NCBI RefSeq assembly: GCF_963556105.2
Contig: NZ_OY829944.1
Location: 1-64,000 of the forward strand
Length of the DNA: 64,000 bases
Direction of reading: 5' to 3'
Source: an uncultured Tolumonas sp.
Lineage (GTDB): Bacteria; Pseudomonadota; Gammaproteobacteria; Enterobacterales; Aeromonadaceae
Part shown: positions 42,356 through 50,011 of the stretch, piece after piece
Position numbering within the stretch: position 1 is the first letter of the stretch
Layout of the letters: each line of letters starts with the position of its first letter
Made by a program: the position numbers and the translations under genes
The notes under the pieces: generated by a model
Told to the model about the DNA's origin: nothing
The model's database searches: none
The model's input: only the letters and a program-made list of their open reading frames with translations

Positions 42356-42378
42356 TACATGATTATGAAGATCATGTA
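42356..42378. promoter_or_regulatory. Perfect 8-bp inverted repeat in the LysR/CusF divergent region
   Basis: TACATGAT (42356-42363), 7-nt spacer, ATCATGTA (42371-42378). It could be an operator for a dimeric regulator. Its end abuts the CRP/FNR-like site. Confidence 0.45.
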
Positions 42379-42393
42379 GTGATGGATATCACA
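42378..42393. promoter_or_regulatory. CRP-like (possibly FNR-like) site upstream of the CusF-like gene
   Basis: AGTGA-TGGATA-TCACA has nine of ten bases of the CRP consensus TGTGA-N6-TCACA. The same bases read GTGAT-GGAT-ATCAC, 8/10 to the FNR pattern. It is centred 44 bp before the ATG at 42430. cyaA is in the window. Confidence 0.5.
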
Positions 42394-42429
42394 ACGCAAA
42401 ATTAATGTTGATTTCCAGGAGAGTAAAAA

Positions 42430-42741
42430 ATGAACAAATCATTATCCCGTATTGCTGCTGTTGCTGTGTTTTCTCTGTTTGCGGCTGCAGCTAGTCAGGC
42501 TGACGTAAATACTTATCGTGTTCATGGCACCGTACAACAAATTGATACGGCAAATCATAAGGTTACTTTGGCGCAAGATGCAGTTACGGAACTGGGTTGG
42601 CCAATGCGCACTATGACGTATAAAGTTGATGGCGATAGCATTCTCGGCGGCGTTGCTGCAGGCCAGAGTGTCGACGCAACTTTTACTGCTGATTCACCTT
42701 ATAATCCATCGATCCATTTCATCACACCAACTGCTCATTAA
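42430..42741 (+). CDS. CusF-like periplasmic protein with altered copper site
   Basis: 103 residues: signal peptide ending AAAASQA (cleavage ~24/25), then the small beta-barrel of CusF. VHGTVQQIDTANHKVTLAQD aligns with the CusF start of barrel; the copper loop reads GWPMRTMTYKV, where E. coli CusF has NWPEMTMRFTI. The Trp and the second Met are kept, but the ligand His is Gln and the first Met position is Arg, with a Met one residue earlier. No copper pump is adjacent. It may bind metal differently or not at all. Confidence 0.75.
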   Translation: MNKSLSRIAAVAVFSLFAAAASQADVNTYRVHGTVQQIDTANHKVTLAQDAVTELGWPMRTMTYKVDGDSILGGVAAGQSVDATFTADSPYNPSIHFITPTAH

Positions 42742-42825
42742 TATGGGGGGTTACCGGTCTTCTCTGTGGCTGACCGGAATTTGATGTTATGCTTTGGGGC
42801 TCATACTCGTGATCGAATTAGCCTC

Positions 42826-43044
42826 ATGTTTACTCAACAGCATCTGCTCCAATTGGCTCGTACGCCAATGCCCTTCGGCAAATATCAGGGGCGGATGCTG
42901 ATCGATCTGCCTGAAGAATATCTGCTCTGGTTTGCTAAAAAAGGTTTTCCGCAAGGTTCACTTGGTGAATTGATGGCTTTGTGTCTGGAAATCAAAATTG
43001 AAGGGTTGGATCAGCTCATTAAGCCATTAAAAAATCCGCTGTAA
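42826..43044 (+). CDS. DUF3820 family protein
   Basis: 72 residues: QLARTPMPFGKYQGRMLIDL, PEEYLLWFAKKGFPQGSLGE, the conserved core of DUF3820, a small protein annotated as possible quorum-regulated virulence factor without solid function. The ATG at 42826 fits the family; upstream in-frame codons are not conserved. Confidence 0.8.
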   Translation: MFTQQHLLQLARTPMPFGKYQGRMLIDLPEEYLLWFAKKGFPQGSLGELMALCLEIKIEGLDQLIKPLKNPL

Positions 43045-43050
43045 ATTTTC

Positions 43051-43072
43051 CTGTCATTAAATGTTCACAAAT
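43051..43072 (+). promoter_or_regulatory. Possible Pho box upstream of phoA
   Basis: CTGTCATTAAA followed at exactly 11 bp by TGTTCACAAAT. The first half is close to the Pho consensus CTGTCATAAAT, the second weaker. A TATTAA at 43081 could be the -10. Confidence 0.4.
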
Positions 43073-43124
43073 GACTCTCATATTAACCCTCATCTTTGTA
43101 TGTCTATTTACCAGGAAGGGTATT

Positions 43125-44525
43125 ATGAAACAAGGTCAGATCGTTCTGCTTTCTTCTTTATTGCTGGCAGGAACCGCACAGGCAGCGGCTCCTAAATATG
43201 TGTTTTATTTTATTGGTGATGGTATGGGCTCTGCCCAACGTCAGGTTGCTGAATATTATCTGCAACAGCAGAAACACGACCCCTCTTTACATTTGACCAT
43301 GGATACGCTGCCGGTGACTGGTATCACGACAACGCATTCCGCAAACAGTTTGGTTACAGATTCTGCTGCCGCAGGGACGGCGCTGGCTGCTGGTGTAAAA
43401 ACGAATAATGGCGTAATTGGTTTATTGCCAAATGGCACCAAAGTGACAACTTTACTGGAGCAAGCTCGAGATCATGGTATGAAAACCGGTGTGGTAACGA
43501 CGACCCGCCTGACTCATGCCACGCCCGCTTCGTTTATCTCTAAAAATCCTGATCGTGATAATGAAAGTGCAATTGCCGAAGAGTATTTGCACTCCGGTGT
43601 TGATTATATGGCCGGGGGTGGTTATAGCTTTTTCGTTAATAAAAACAGTGGATTAAAAACAAAACGCAAAGATGATAAAGATCTGGTTTCTCAATTGACT
43701 AAAGCAGGTTACACCACGTTTATCAGTGAGAAATCGACAGACTCCTTTATGAAATATCAGCCGAAAGCCGGAGATAAAATCTTTGGTGCATTCAGTGCTT
43801 CGCATCTTCCTTATTCTCTGGATCAGGCTCAGCAATCTCATACACCTTCTCTGGCTCAGCTGGTCGATAAAGGGGTTACTTTTTTGTCAAAAGAAGGCCA
43901 GAAAAAAGGTTTCTTCATGATGGTGGAAGGTGGGCGTATCGACCATGCCGGTCATGCGCATGATATTACTGGTAATATTGACGATACATTGGCGCTGGAT
44001 GAAGCAGTTAAATCGGCGATGGCTTTTTATCAGAAACATCCGAAAGAAACGCTGATCATTGTTGCTGCTGACCACGAAACCGGCGGCATGGGCCTTGGCT
44101 TCGGCAAAAACTACTACCTGAAACTGGATCAGCTGGCAAAAGTAAAACAGTCGATCGAAGATAAAACTCAGAAACTTTATACCGGTGATCGGGCTGCATT
44201 TTATGCCATCATCGACAAGCAGTTTGGTCTGACCGATTTATCCGGTGATGAGAAAAAAATCATAGAACAATCACTCGATGTCGCTGATAAAAAAGATAAA
44301 ACACCGGATGAAAATCTGTGGGGTGAGTATGATCCTGCTGCCATTGGGGTCGCTCATGTCATTTCACAACGAGCCAACATCTACTGGACAACTTATGCCC
44401 ATACCGGGGTACAGGTGCCGCTATCCGCTATTGGTGTTGAGGCTCAACAATTTGGTGGTTTCAAAGACAACACTGAAGTGGCTAAAACGCTGGCTAAAAT
44501 CATGAATTTCAAAATCGGTGCCTGA
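43125..44525 (+). CDS. phoA: Alkaline phosphatase
   Basis: 466 residues from MKQGQIVLL (an earlier in-frame start is ignored because the signal peptide begins here; AGGAAGG is upstream). Signal peptide to AGTAQA. Catalytic features: YFIGDGMGSAQ, the phosphoseryl nucleophile in VTDSAAAGTALAAGVKT, the metal ligands in GGRIDHAGHAHD and VAADHETGGMG, and the late TTYAHTGVQVP His. Periplasmic Zn/Mg phosphomonoesterase; Pho-box-like element upstream. Confidence 0.95.
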   Translation: MKQGQIVLLSSLLLAGTAQAAAPKYVFYFIGDGMGSAQRQVAEYYLQQQKHDPSLHLTMDTLPVTGITTTHSANSLVTDSAAAGTALAAGVKTNNGVIGLLPNGTKVTTLLEQARDHGMKTGVVTTTRLTHATPASFISKNPDRDNESAIAEEYLHSGVDYMAGGGYSFFVNKNSGLKTKRKDDKDLVSQLTKAGYTTFISEKSTDSFMKYQPKAGDKIFGAFSASHLPYSLDQAQQSHTPSLAQLVDKGVTFLSKEGQKKGFFMMVEGGRIDHAGHAHDITGNIDDTLALDEAVKSAMAFYQKHPKETLIIVAADHETGGMGLGFGKNYYLKLDQLAKVKQSIEDKTQKLYTGDRAAFYAIIDKQFGLTDLSGDEKKIIEQSLDVADKKDKTPDENLWGEYDPAAIGVAHVISQRANIYWTTYAHTGVQVPLSAIGVEAQQFGGFKDNTEVAKTLAKIMNFKIGA

Positions 44526-44572
44526 TCTTTATCTGGCGGGACGTGCTTCTTCCCGCCATTCTGGAAACAATC

Positions 44573-45730
44573 ATGAATAAATCCCTGATGTTATTAACCG
44601 CCCTGCTGGCGGCTTTGTTGTTGGGCTGGTGGCAGCACAGTGCCGTAGCCCCGACGGATGGCGTGCAGGAATTGCGTGCTGAAGTTGTGAAAACAGATAA
44701 TTCACGTCTGGTGACACAGGGGCAGGCGCGTCTTGGTAGTCAGCTGTTGTCGATCCGTCTGAAAAATGGCGAATGGCCCGAACGGCAACTCGATAATGTC
44801 GTTAATATATTTAATGGCACCATGGAGTTTGATGAATATTACGAACCCGGCGATAGTCTGATTGTTGCGGTGCGTGATATGGGGTATGGGCAGTTGCAGG
44901 CTCAGGTTGTCGCCAGAGATCGTCTGGTGGTGCTTGGCATATTATTCAGTCTGTTGGTCGTTAGTTTATTAATGTATGCCAGAAAAACCGGCTTGCGTGC
45001 ATTGCTCTCGTTTGTTGGTAGTGTGCTGATTCTGTGGCAATTGTTGATCCCCCGGTTATTGGCAGGAGGGTCGGCAGTGCTGTGGAGTTCGCTCTGCGTG
45101 GTCGCACTTGTGGTGCTGATATTAGGCTCAGTGGCTGGATTTAGCCGTAAATCCCTAGCTGCATTAATTGGTACCTTGCTCGGTCTGGTGTTGACCGGTT
45201 TACTGGCTTGGTGGGCCTGTCAGCTCATGCATCTGGATGGCATGACGCAGGTTATGGCGCAATCCCTCTTTTTTGAAACAGGCATGACTCTCGATCTGCG
45301 ACAGATTTTCTGCGCGGCGATCATTATTGGTGCCAGTGGTGCTGCAATGGATGTTGCCATAGAAATGGCGGCTACCATGGAAGAAATTCATCGACACAGA
45401 CCCGATCTGACAGCCTGGCAACTGCTAAGCAGTGGCTTTAACGTTGGCAACGTCGTCATCGGCACCATGACTACAACATTGCTGTTGGCGTATTCCGGGG
45501 GGTTTTTGACCTTAATGATGATGTTCAGTCAGCGACAGGCCAGTTTACTGCAAATTCTGAATCTGAAGCTTGTGGCCGCAGAACTGGCGCGCATATTGGT
45601 AGGAAGTTGTTCTCTGGTGATTGTTGCACCGTTGACGGCCTGGATCGCTGCCGGTCTATATTGCGGCTGGTCGGTTAAACAAACGTCAGTAAATACCGCG
45701 GATCCCTTATCCGAACCGGATAATCGCTGA
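44573..45730 (+). CDS. YibE/F family membrane protein
   Basis: 385 residues. One N-terminal helix, an extracytoplasmic domain (to about residue 115), then about seven helices. The YibE/F blocks are visible: IIIGASGAAMDVAIEMAATM and LLSSGFNVGNVVIGTMTTTL. Function unknown. Starts 48 bp after phoA, with a GGCGGG/CCCGCC hairpin at 44535-44557 between them, so co-transcription is possible. Confidence 0.85.
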   Translation: MNKSLMLLTALLAALLLGWWQHSAVAPTDGVQELRAEVVKTDNSRLVTQGQARLGSQLLSIRLKNGEWPERQLDNVVNIFNGTMEFDEYYEPGDSLIVAVRDMGYGQLQAQVVARDRLVVLGILFSLLVVSLLMYARKTGLRALLSFVGSVLILWQLLIPRLLAGGSAVLWSSLCVVALVVLILGSVAGFSRKSLAALIGTLLGLVLTGLLAWWACQLMHLDGMTQVMAQSLFFETGMTLDLRQIFCAAIIIGASGAAMDVAIEMAATMEEIHRHRPDLTAWQLLSSGFNVGNVVIGTMTTTLLLAYSGGFLTLMMMFSQRQASLLQILNLKLVAAELARILVGSCSLVIVAPLTAWIAAGLYCGWSVKQTSVNTADPLSEPDNR

Positions 45731-45804
45731 TAATATCCCACTGTTACAGCTCCAGTGTTTCCACTGATAAATCATCTGTAGATACACTAGGAGTTTATAT
45801 TTGC

Positions 45805-45824
45805 ATATCGAAATATCTCGATAT
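45805..45824. promoter_or_regulatory. Candidate ArsR operator
   Basis: ATATCG (45805-45810), 8-nt spacer, CGATAT (45819-45824), 32 bp before the arsR start. AT-rich imperfect dyads are the usual targets of ArsR/SmtB proteins, suggesting autoregulation. Confidence 0.45.
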
Positions 45825-45855
45825 ATAGTAATACTAATCTGTTTAGGTAAATGTT

Positions 45856-46161
45856 ATGAACCATCAGGAAGTCGACACCATCATTAAGGCACTGGCCAAT
45901 CCGGTCAGACGGGACATTTTATCCTGGCTGAAAAATCCGGCGCTGGAGTTTCCGGAACAAACCAGCCCTTATACTGATGGTGTGTGTGTTGGACAGATCT
46001 TTTCGCGGGCAGGTTTATCGCAATCGACCATTTCTGCGCATCTGGCAACCTTACAACGTGCCGGATTACTGACTTCCAAGCGATTGGGGCAGTGGGTGTA
46101 TTACCAGCGCAATGAAACCGTGATTGATGAATTTACAGCCCATATGAAACAGGCATTGTAA
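45856..46161 (+). CDS. ArsR-family transcriptional regulator
   Basis: 101 residues, single winged helix: IIKALANPVRRDILSWLK, FSRAGLSQSTISAHLATLQR (recognition helix) and AGLLTSKRLGQWVYYQRNE. The classical metal-binding ELCVCDL is absent: a single Cys lies in DGVCVGQIF, so the inducer may be an electrophile rather than a metal. It precedes the Old Yellow Enzyme gene by 19 bp. Confidence 0.9.
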   Translation: MNHQEVDTIIKALANPVRRDILSWLKNPALEFPEQTSPYTDGVCVGQIFSRAGLSQSTISAHLATLQRAGLLTSKRLGQWVYYQRNETVIDEFTAHMKQAL

Positions 46162-46180
46162 TCTTACTCAGGAGTCTGAC

Positions 46181-47236
46181 ATGACCACCTTATTTGATCC
46201 GATCCAGATGGGCGAGCTGTCGCTGCCAAACCGTATCATTATGGCACCACTGACTCGTTGCCGCGCCAGTGAAGGGCGGGTACCAAATGCACTGATGGCT
46301 GAATATTATGTGCAGCGTGCTTCTGCCGGCCTGATTATCAGTGAGGCGACGTCGGTGACGCCGATGGGCGTTGGTTATCCTGACACACCGGGGATCTGGT
46401 CGGATGCACAGGTTGAAGGTTGGAAACTGGTAACTGATGCAGTCCATCAGGCCGGAGGGCGCATTGTGCTGCAGTTATGGCATGTCGGTCGTATTTCTGA
46501 TCCAATCTATCTGAATGGTGAACTACCGGTCGCACCAAGTGCGATTGCGGCAGAAGGTCATGTGAGTTTAGTGCGTCCAATGAAAGGTTTTGAAGTGCCA
46601 CGGGCTCTCACCTTGGATGAAATACCGGCTATTGTTGAGGCTTATCGCAAAGGCGCTGAAAACGCGAAAAAGGCAGGGTTTGACGGTGTCGAAATCCATG
46701 GTGCCAATGGTTATCTGCTCGATCAATTCTTGCAAAGCTCTACTAACCAGCGCTCTGATGTCTACGGTGGTTGCATTGAAAACCGCGCGCGTCTCATGTT
46801 GGAAGTAACGGATGCGGTTATTTCTGTCTGGGGGGCGGGTCGTGTTGGTATGCACCTGGCTCCACGCGGGGATTCTCATTCTATGGGCGACAGCGATCCG
46901 GCGGCGACCTTTGGTTATGTCGCCAAAGAGCTGGGTAAACGTCAAATCGCGTTTATTTTTACCCGCGAACATTTTAATGCGCCGGCATTAACGCCGGCAC
47001 TGAAACAGGCTTTTGGTGGTGCGTTTATCGCGAATGAACAATTTACCGCTGAAACAGCCCAGCAAGTTTTGAGTGAAGGCCATGCGGATGCGGTTGCTTT
47101 CGGTAAACAATTTATCGCAAATCCAGATTTAGTGACGCGTTTCCAGCAGCAAGTGGCATTAAATGAATTACGGACCGATAAAATGTATGCCTCAGGCCCG
47201 GAAGGATATACCGATTATCCTGCGTTAAGTGCATAA
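46181..47236 (+). CDS. Old Yellow Enzyme family alkene reductase (NemA/XenB-like)
   Basis: 351 residues, FMN TIM barrel. Features: IIMAPLTRCRASEGRVPNAL, the FMN loop RASAGLIISEATSVTPMGVG, the substrate His/Asn pair in GVEIHGANGYLLDQFLQSS, and NQRSDVYGGCIENRARL. It reduces activated alkenes, N-ethylmaleimide or nitro-esters with NADPH. The GGCIENR has Cys for the usual Ser. Co-transcribed with the ArsR regulator, a common pairing for electrophile response. Confidence 0.94.
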   Translation: MTTLFDPIQMGELSLPNRIIMAPLTRCRASEGRVPNALMAEYYVQRASAGLIISEATSVTPMGVGYPDTPGIWSDAQVEGWKLVTDAVHQAGGRIVLQLWHVGRISDPIYLNGELPVAPSAIAAEGHVSLVRPMKGFEVPRALTLDEIPAIVEAYRKGAENAKKAGFDGVEIHGANGYLLDQFLQSSTNQRSDVYGGCIENRARLMLEVTDAVISVWGAGRVGMHLAPRGDSHSMGDSDPAATFGYVAKELGKRQIAFIFTREHFNAPALTPALKQAFGGAFIANEQFTAETAQQVLSEGHADAVAFGKQFIANPDLVTRFQQQVALNELRTDKMYASGPEGYTDYPALSA

Positions 47237-47244
47237 GCAAATGG

Positions 47245-47274
47245 AAAGGGTATCTGCGGATACCCTTTCTTTTT
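47245..47274 (+). terminator. Terminator after the OYE gene
   Basis: AAAGGGTATC (47245-47254), loop TGCG-region, GATACCCTTT (47259-47268), then CTTTTTCT. Confidence 0.85.
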
Positions 47275-47314
47275 CTCCGCTCGTCATAGCCAAATGTAAC
47301 TAAGTAACTATTTA

Positions 47315-47340
47315 ATCTGTCTGACTATTTGCCGACAGAT
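47315..47340. promoter_or_regulatory. Candidate TetR operator
   Basis: ATCTGTC (47315-47321), 12-nt spacer, GACAGAT (47334-47340), a perfect dyad 55 bp before the TetR start. Confidence 0.4.
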
Positions 47341-47395
47341 CGCCGAAGCCGTTAGAATCACTCATTAGTAAAAATATCATGTCGGAGTTGTGTGC

Positions 47396-47998
47396 ATGAG
47401 TGATAAACCAGTCAGCAGTAGAAAACAGCAGGCTTTAGAAACCAAAACGCGGATCTATCAAACCGCATTGTCACTGATGGAAAAGAAAAACTATCAGAGC
47501 ATTACTATTGAAGAGATCAGCAAGTCGGCTGGTGTTTCGGTTGGTGCGTTTTATCACTATTTCAAATCGAAGAACGATATTTTTTTCGAAATTTATCAAG
47601 AGGCTGATCGTTACTTTGAAGAGTATGTCGCGATGGAGTTAAAAGCCGCACCGGGACAACCGCGAATCCTTGAATATTTTGCACACTATGCGGAGTACTG
47701 TCAGCGCGTTGGCTTGGATACGGTTAAATCACTTTATAATCCGGACAATAAACTCTTCATCAGATACGACCGTTTTATGCTGCAACTGCTGAAACAGGTT
47801 GTTAATGAAGCACAAACTGAACAGTTGCTGACGGTCGATTTAAGCGCCCAGCAGATCACGGAATATTTGTTGATTGCTGCCCGTGGTGTGGTCTGTGATT
47901 GGTGTTTGCATGACGGCCTCTATGATCTTAGTGACATGATGCAGCAATATATCACCCGCTTATTACCTATTTTTATGCCGTTAGCAGTACCAAAATAA
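47396..47998 (+). CDS. TetR-family transcriptional regulator
   Basis: 200 residues. The N-terminal HTH (IYQTALSLMEKKNYQSITIE, EISKSAGVSVGAFYHYFKSK) is typical; the C-terminal ligand domain is unassigned but contains a conspicuous Cys-rich GVVCDWCLHDG. The ATG at 47396 is chosen over a GTG two codons before it. Placed between the OYE and the FAD/NAD gene, so a role in controlling them is plausible. Confidence 0.9.
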   Translation: MSDKPVSSRKQQALETKTRIYQTALSLMEKKNYQSITIEEISKSAGVSVGAFYHYFKSKNDIFFEIYQEADRYFEEYVAMELKAAPGQPRILEYFAHYAEYCQRVGLDTVKSLYNPDNKLFIRYDRFMLQLLKQVVNEAQTEQLLTVDLSAQQITEYLLIAARGVVCDWCLHDGLYDLSDMMQQYITRLLPIFMPLAVPK

Positions 47999-48025
47999 TG
48001 TTTTAGCGAAATAAAAAATGAATTG

Positions 48026-48049
48026 GCCGCGATGAAACGCGGCTTTTTT
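48026..48049 (+). terminator. Terminator after tetR
   Basis: GCCGCG (48026-48031), loop ATGAAA, CGCGGC (48038-48043), six T. Confidence 0.88.
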
Positions 48050-48225
48050 GTTGATCCGATTCAAACTCTCTTACCTTGCGCTATCTTTTCCTTCGTTCTG
48101 TGAACTGGCTGGGTTGATCCTTTCGGTATTGCTTTCTATGCTGAATCAATTCACTGAATTCATTCGGTGAGTTGATAGTCATAACCACTTTCTTGTCGTG
48201 TAATTTGTAGTAGGCAGGTGGAACT

Positions 48226-49107
48226 ATGTTATATGGAAATAACGCTCGAAATATCAACAACCGTACCATTCCATTATCAGGAAATGATAACTCTGAAGCG
48301 ATAAAACCCTGCAGCATTCCTCGTCATGTCATGATTATCGGCGGTGGCGTAGCTGGAATGGAAGCAGCCCGTGTGGCGGCTAGGCGTGGGCATAAAGTTG
48401 AGTTATACGAACAAAAAGGCTGTTTGGGCGGTAATTTAGTTGCTGCGGGCATGCCGGAATTTAAAAAAGAGTGTCATGCTTTAGTGCATTGGTATGGCAG
48501 TGAATTGCATGAATTAAATGTCCCCGTACATCTGCATTCCTATATTGAAGAAGAGTCGATTCTGCAAAGCCGGGCCGATGTTGTGCTCATTGCAACCGGC
48601 TCTACCCCTGTAAAACAAACCATTCCTGGTTTTCATCACACATTCAGCGCCGAGACAGTGCTGTCGGGGAAAAAAGATCCGGGCAAAACAGTAATTGTGT
48701 CTGGTGGTGGGTTAGTCGGGTGTGAAACCGCACTTTGGTTACGCAATCAGGGTAAACAAGTAATATTGGTGGAAAAACAAAGTCAGATCCTGCCGATCAG
48801 CCGAGAATTAAGTTATAGCAGTACGGAAACATTAAAACGGTTACTACCAGAAAAAGGTATTGTCGTTAAAACAGATACCGTTATTTCTCATGCCACTGCG
48901 GCTGGTGTCATCCTGCAATCGGAAGGACAAACCATTACACAATCAGCCGATTCAATAATTACGGCAATCGGTTATCAATCAAATAATTCACTGTATGACA
49001 ATCTGAAAACAGAGTTAAAAGAGATCTATTTATTGGGGGATGCCAAACAAGTTAAAAATATCATGCACGCAGTGCGGGATGCTTATGATGTGGCAAGCCA
49101 GATATGA
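48226..49107 (+). CDS. Stand-alone FAD/NAD(P)-binding module related to the C-terminal half of 2-enoate reductases
   Basis: 293 residues. Two Rossmann dinucleotide sites: HVMIIGGGVAGMEAARVAAR (FAD) and KTVIVSGGGLVGCETALWLR (NAD(P)). The sequence pattern (GHKVELYEQKGCLGGNLVAA, MPEFKKECHALVHWYGSELH, VVLIATGS) is that of the C-terminal half of 2,4-dienoyl-CoA/2-enoate reductases, whose N-terminal half is an FMN barrel like the OYE at 46181 plus a 4Fe-4S Cys cluster. Both are missing, and an in-frame stop directly upstream excludes a longer reading frame. RBS AGGTGG. Either a split reductase partner or a truncated gene. Confidence 0.75.
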   Translation: MLYGNNARNINNRTIPLSGNDNSEAIKPCSIPRHVMIIGGGVAGMEAARVAARRGHKVELYEQKGCLGGNLVAAGMPEFKKECHALVHWYGSELHELNVPVHLHSYIEEESILQSRADVVLIATGSTPVKQTIPGFHHTFSAETVLSGKKDPGKTVIVSGGGLVGCETALWLRNQGKQVILVEKQSQILPISRELSYSSTETLKRLLPEKGIVVKTDTVISHATAAGVILQSEGQTITQSADSIITAIGYQSNNSLYDNLKTELKEIYLLGDAKQVKNIMHAVRDAYDVASQI

Positions 49108-49251
49108 TGTGACTGACACAAAGATTCTGACATTGATATTGGTCTAACCATGCGATTTTCTGAGCGTCGCGGCTATACTTGATGCAATTTGATCCTCCGC
49201 TAAAGCACAGTGGCGGCTTATAACGAATTACATCAATAATCGGGTAACCAA

Positions 49252-49953
49252 ATGAACGATATCATTATAACGCAAGAGCAGGTGAACGCAGCTGCAGACG
49301 CTATCTGTGCTGAAGGCAATAAACCAACGGTGTTAGATGTGCGTAAGCGCTTAAAAACCGGCACTATCTCGGCAGTTTGGCGTCTGTTTCAGGTCTGGCA
49401 ATCGGCGCAGGTTGTGCCGGCTGAACAAGATATTTCTGTTCCTTCTGAATTATTGCGTCCACTGGAAGAGTTTATTACCCGTCAGGTTGCGACCGTTAAG
49501 GCGCAATTTGAAAATGAAATTGAAACATTACGTCAGATCAACAGTGAATTAATGGCGGAAAATGATAAGCAAGAGCAGCAATTAACTTTGCAAGGTGTGG
49601 AGTTAAATTCTGCCCGAGCGATTAAAAATGAAGTGTCTGGCCGATTTGAACAATTGAATGCAGAACTAAAGCGTGCGCGGGAAGAAATTGATGTTGAAAA
49701 AGAATCTGCAACGCAATCACGTATGGAATTAGTGAAAGCACAATTAAAGCTGGAGTCGGTACCCCGTTTGGAAGCCGATTTGGATCAGTTATATAAAACG
49801 CTGGAACAGGAACGGGTGGCTAAATTAAACGCTGAACACAGTGCGAAAGCGTTGACCGCAAAATTAGAAACCGAAGTGGCGGCCCGCAAAAAAGCCGAGA
49901 ATGATTTGCTGGAACTGTTACGCCGTAAAGAAGAAAGCGCGGCGCGTGTTTAA
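49252..49953 (+). CDS. KfrA-like DNA-binding coiled-coil protein
   Basis: 233 residues. The N-terminal ~75 residues fit the KfrA DNA-binding domain (ITQEQVNAAADAICAEGNKP, VLDVRKRLKTGTISAVWRLF); residues ~85-230 are an almost uninterrupted charged coiled coil. KfrA is best known as a broad-host-range plasmid protein that binds its own promoter and aids plasmid segregation. Here it is chromosomal, close to oriC and the par genes. Function unknown. Confidence 0.8.
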   Translation: MNDIIITQEQVNAAADAICAEGNKPTVLDVRKRLKTGTISAVWRLFQVWQSAQVVPAEQDISVPSELLRPLEEFITRQVATVKAQFENEIETLRQINSELMAENDKQEQQLTLQGVELNSARAIKNEVSGRFEQLNAELKRAREEIDVEKESATQSRMELVKAQLKLESVPRLEADLDQLYKTLEQERVAKLNAEHSAKALTAKLETEVAARKKAENDLLELLRRKEESAARV

Positions 49954-49970
49954 GCGCGGATAAATCGATG

Positions 49971-49998
49971 AAAAAGGGCTCTTTTTTGAGCCCTTTTT
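49971..49998. terminator. Bidirectional terminator between kfrA-like gene and mnmE
   Basis: AAAAAGGGCTC (49971-49981), loop of six T, GAGCCCTTTTT (49988-49998); symmetrical A/T tails serve both strands. Confidence 0.9.
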
Positions 49999-50011
49999 TA
50001 TGAAGACAAAA

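Noticed and set aside
42753..42777. Hairpin CCGGTC/GACCGG after the CusF-like gene
   Set aside because: Long loop and no T-run, so not a convincing terminator.
44535..44557. Hairpin GGCGGG/CCCGCC between phoA and the YibE/F gene as terminator
   Set aside because: 11-nt loop and no T-tract; at most a processing or stability element.
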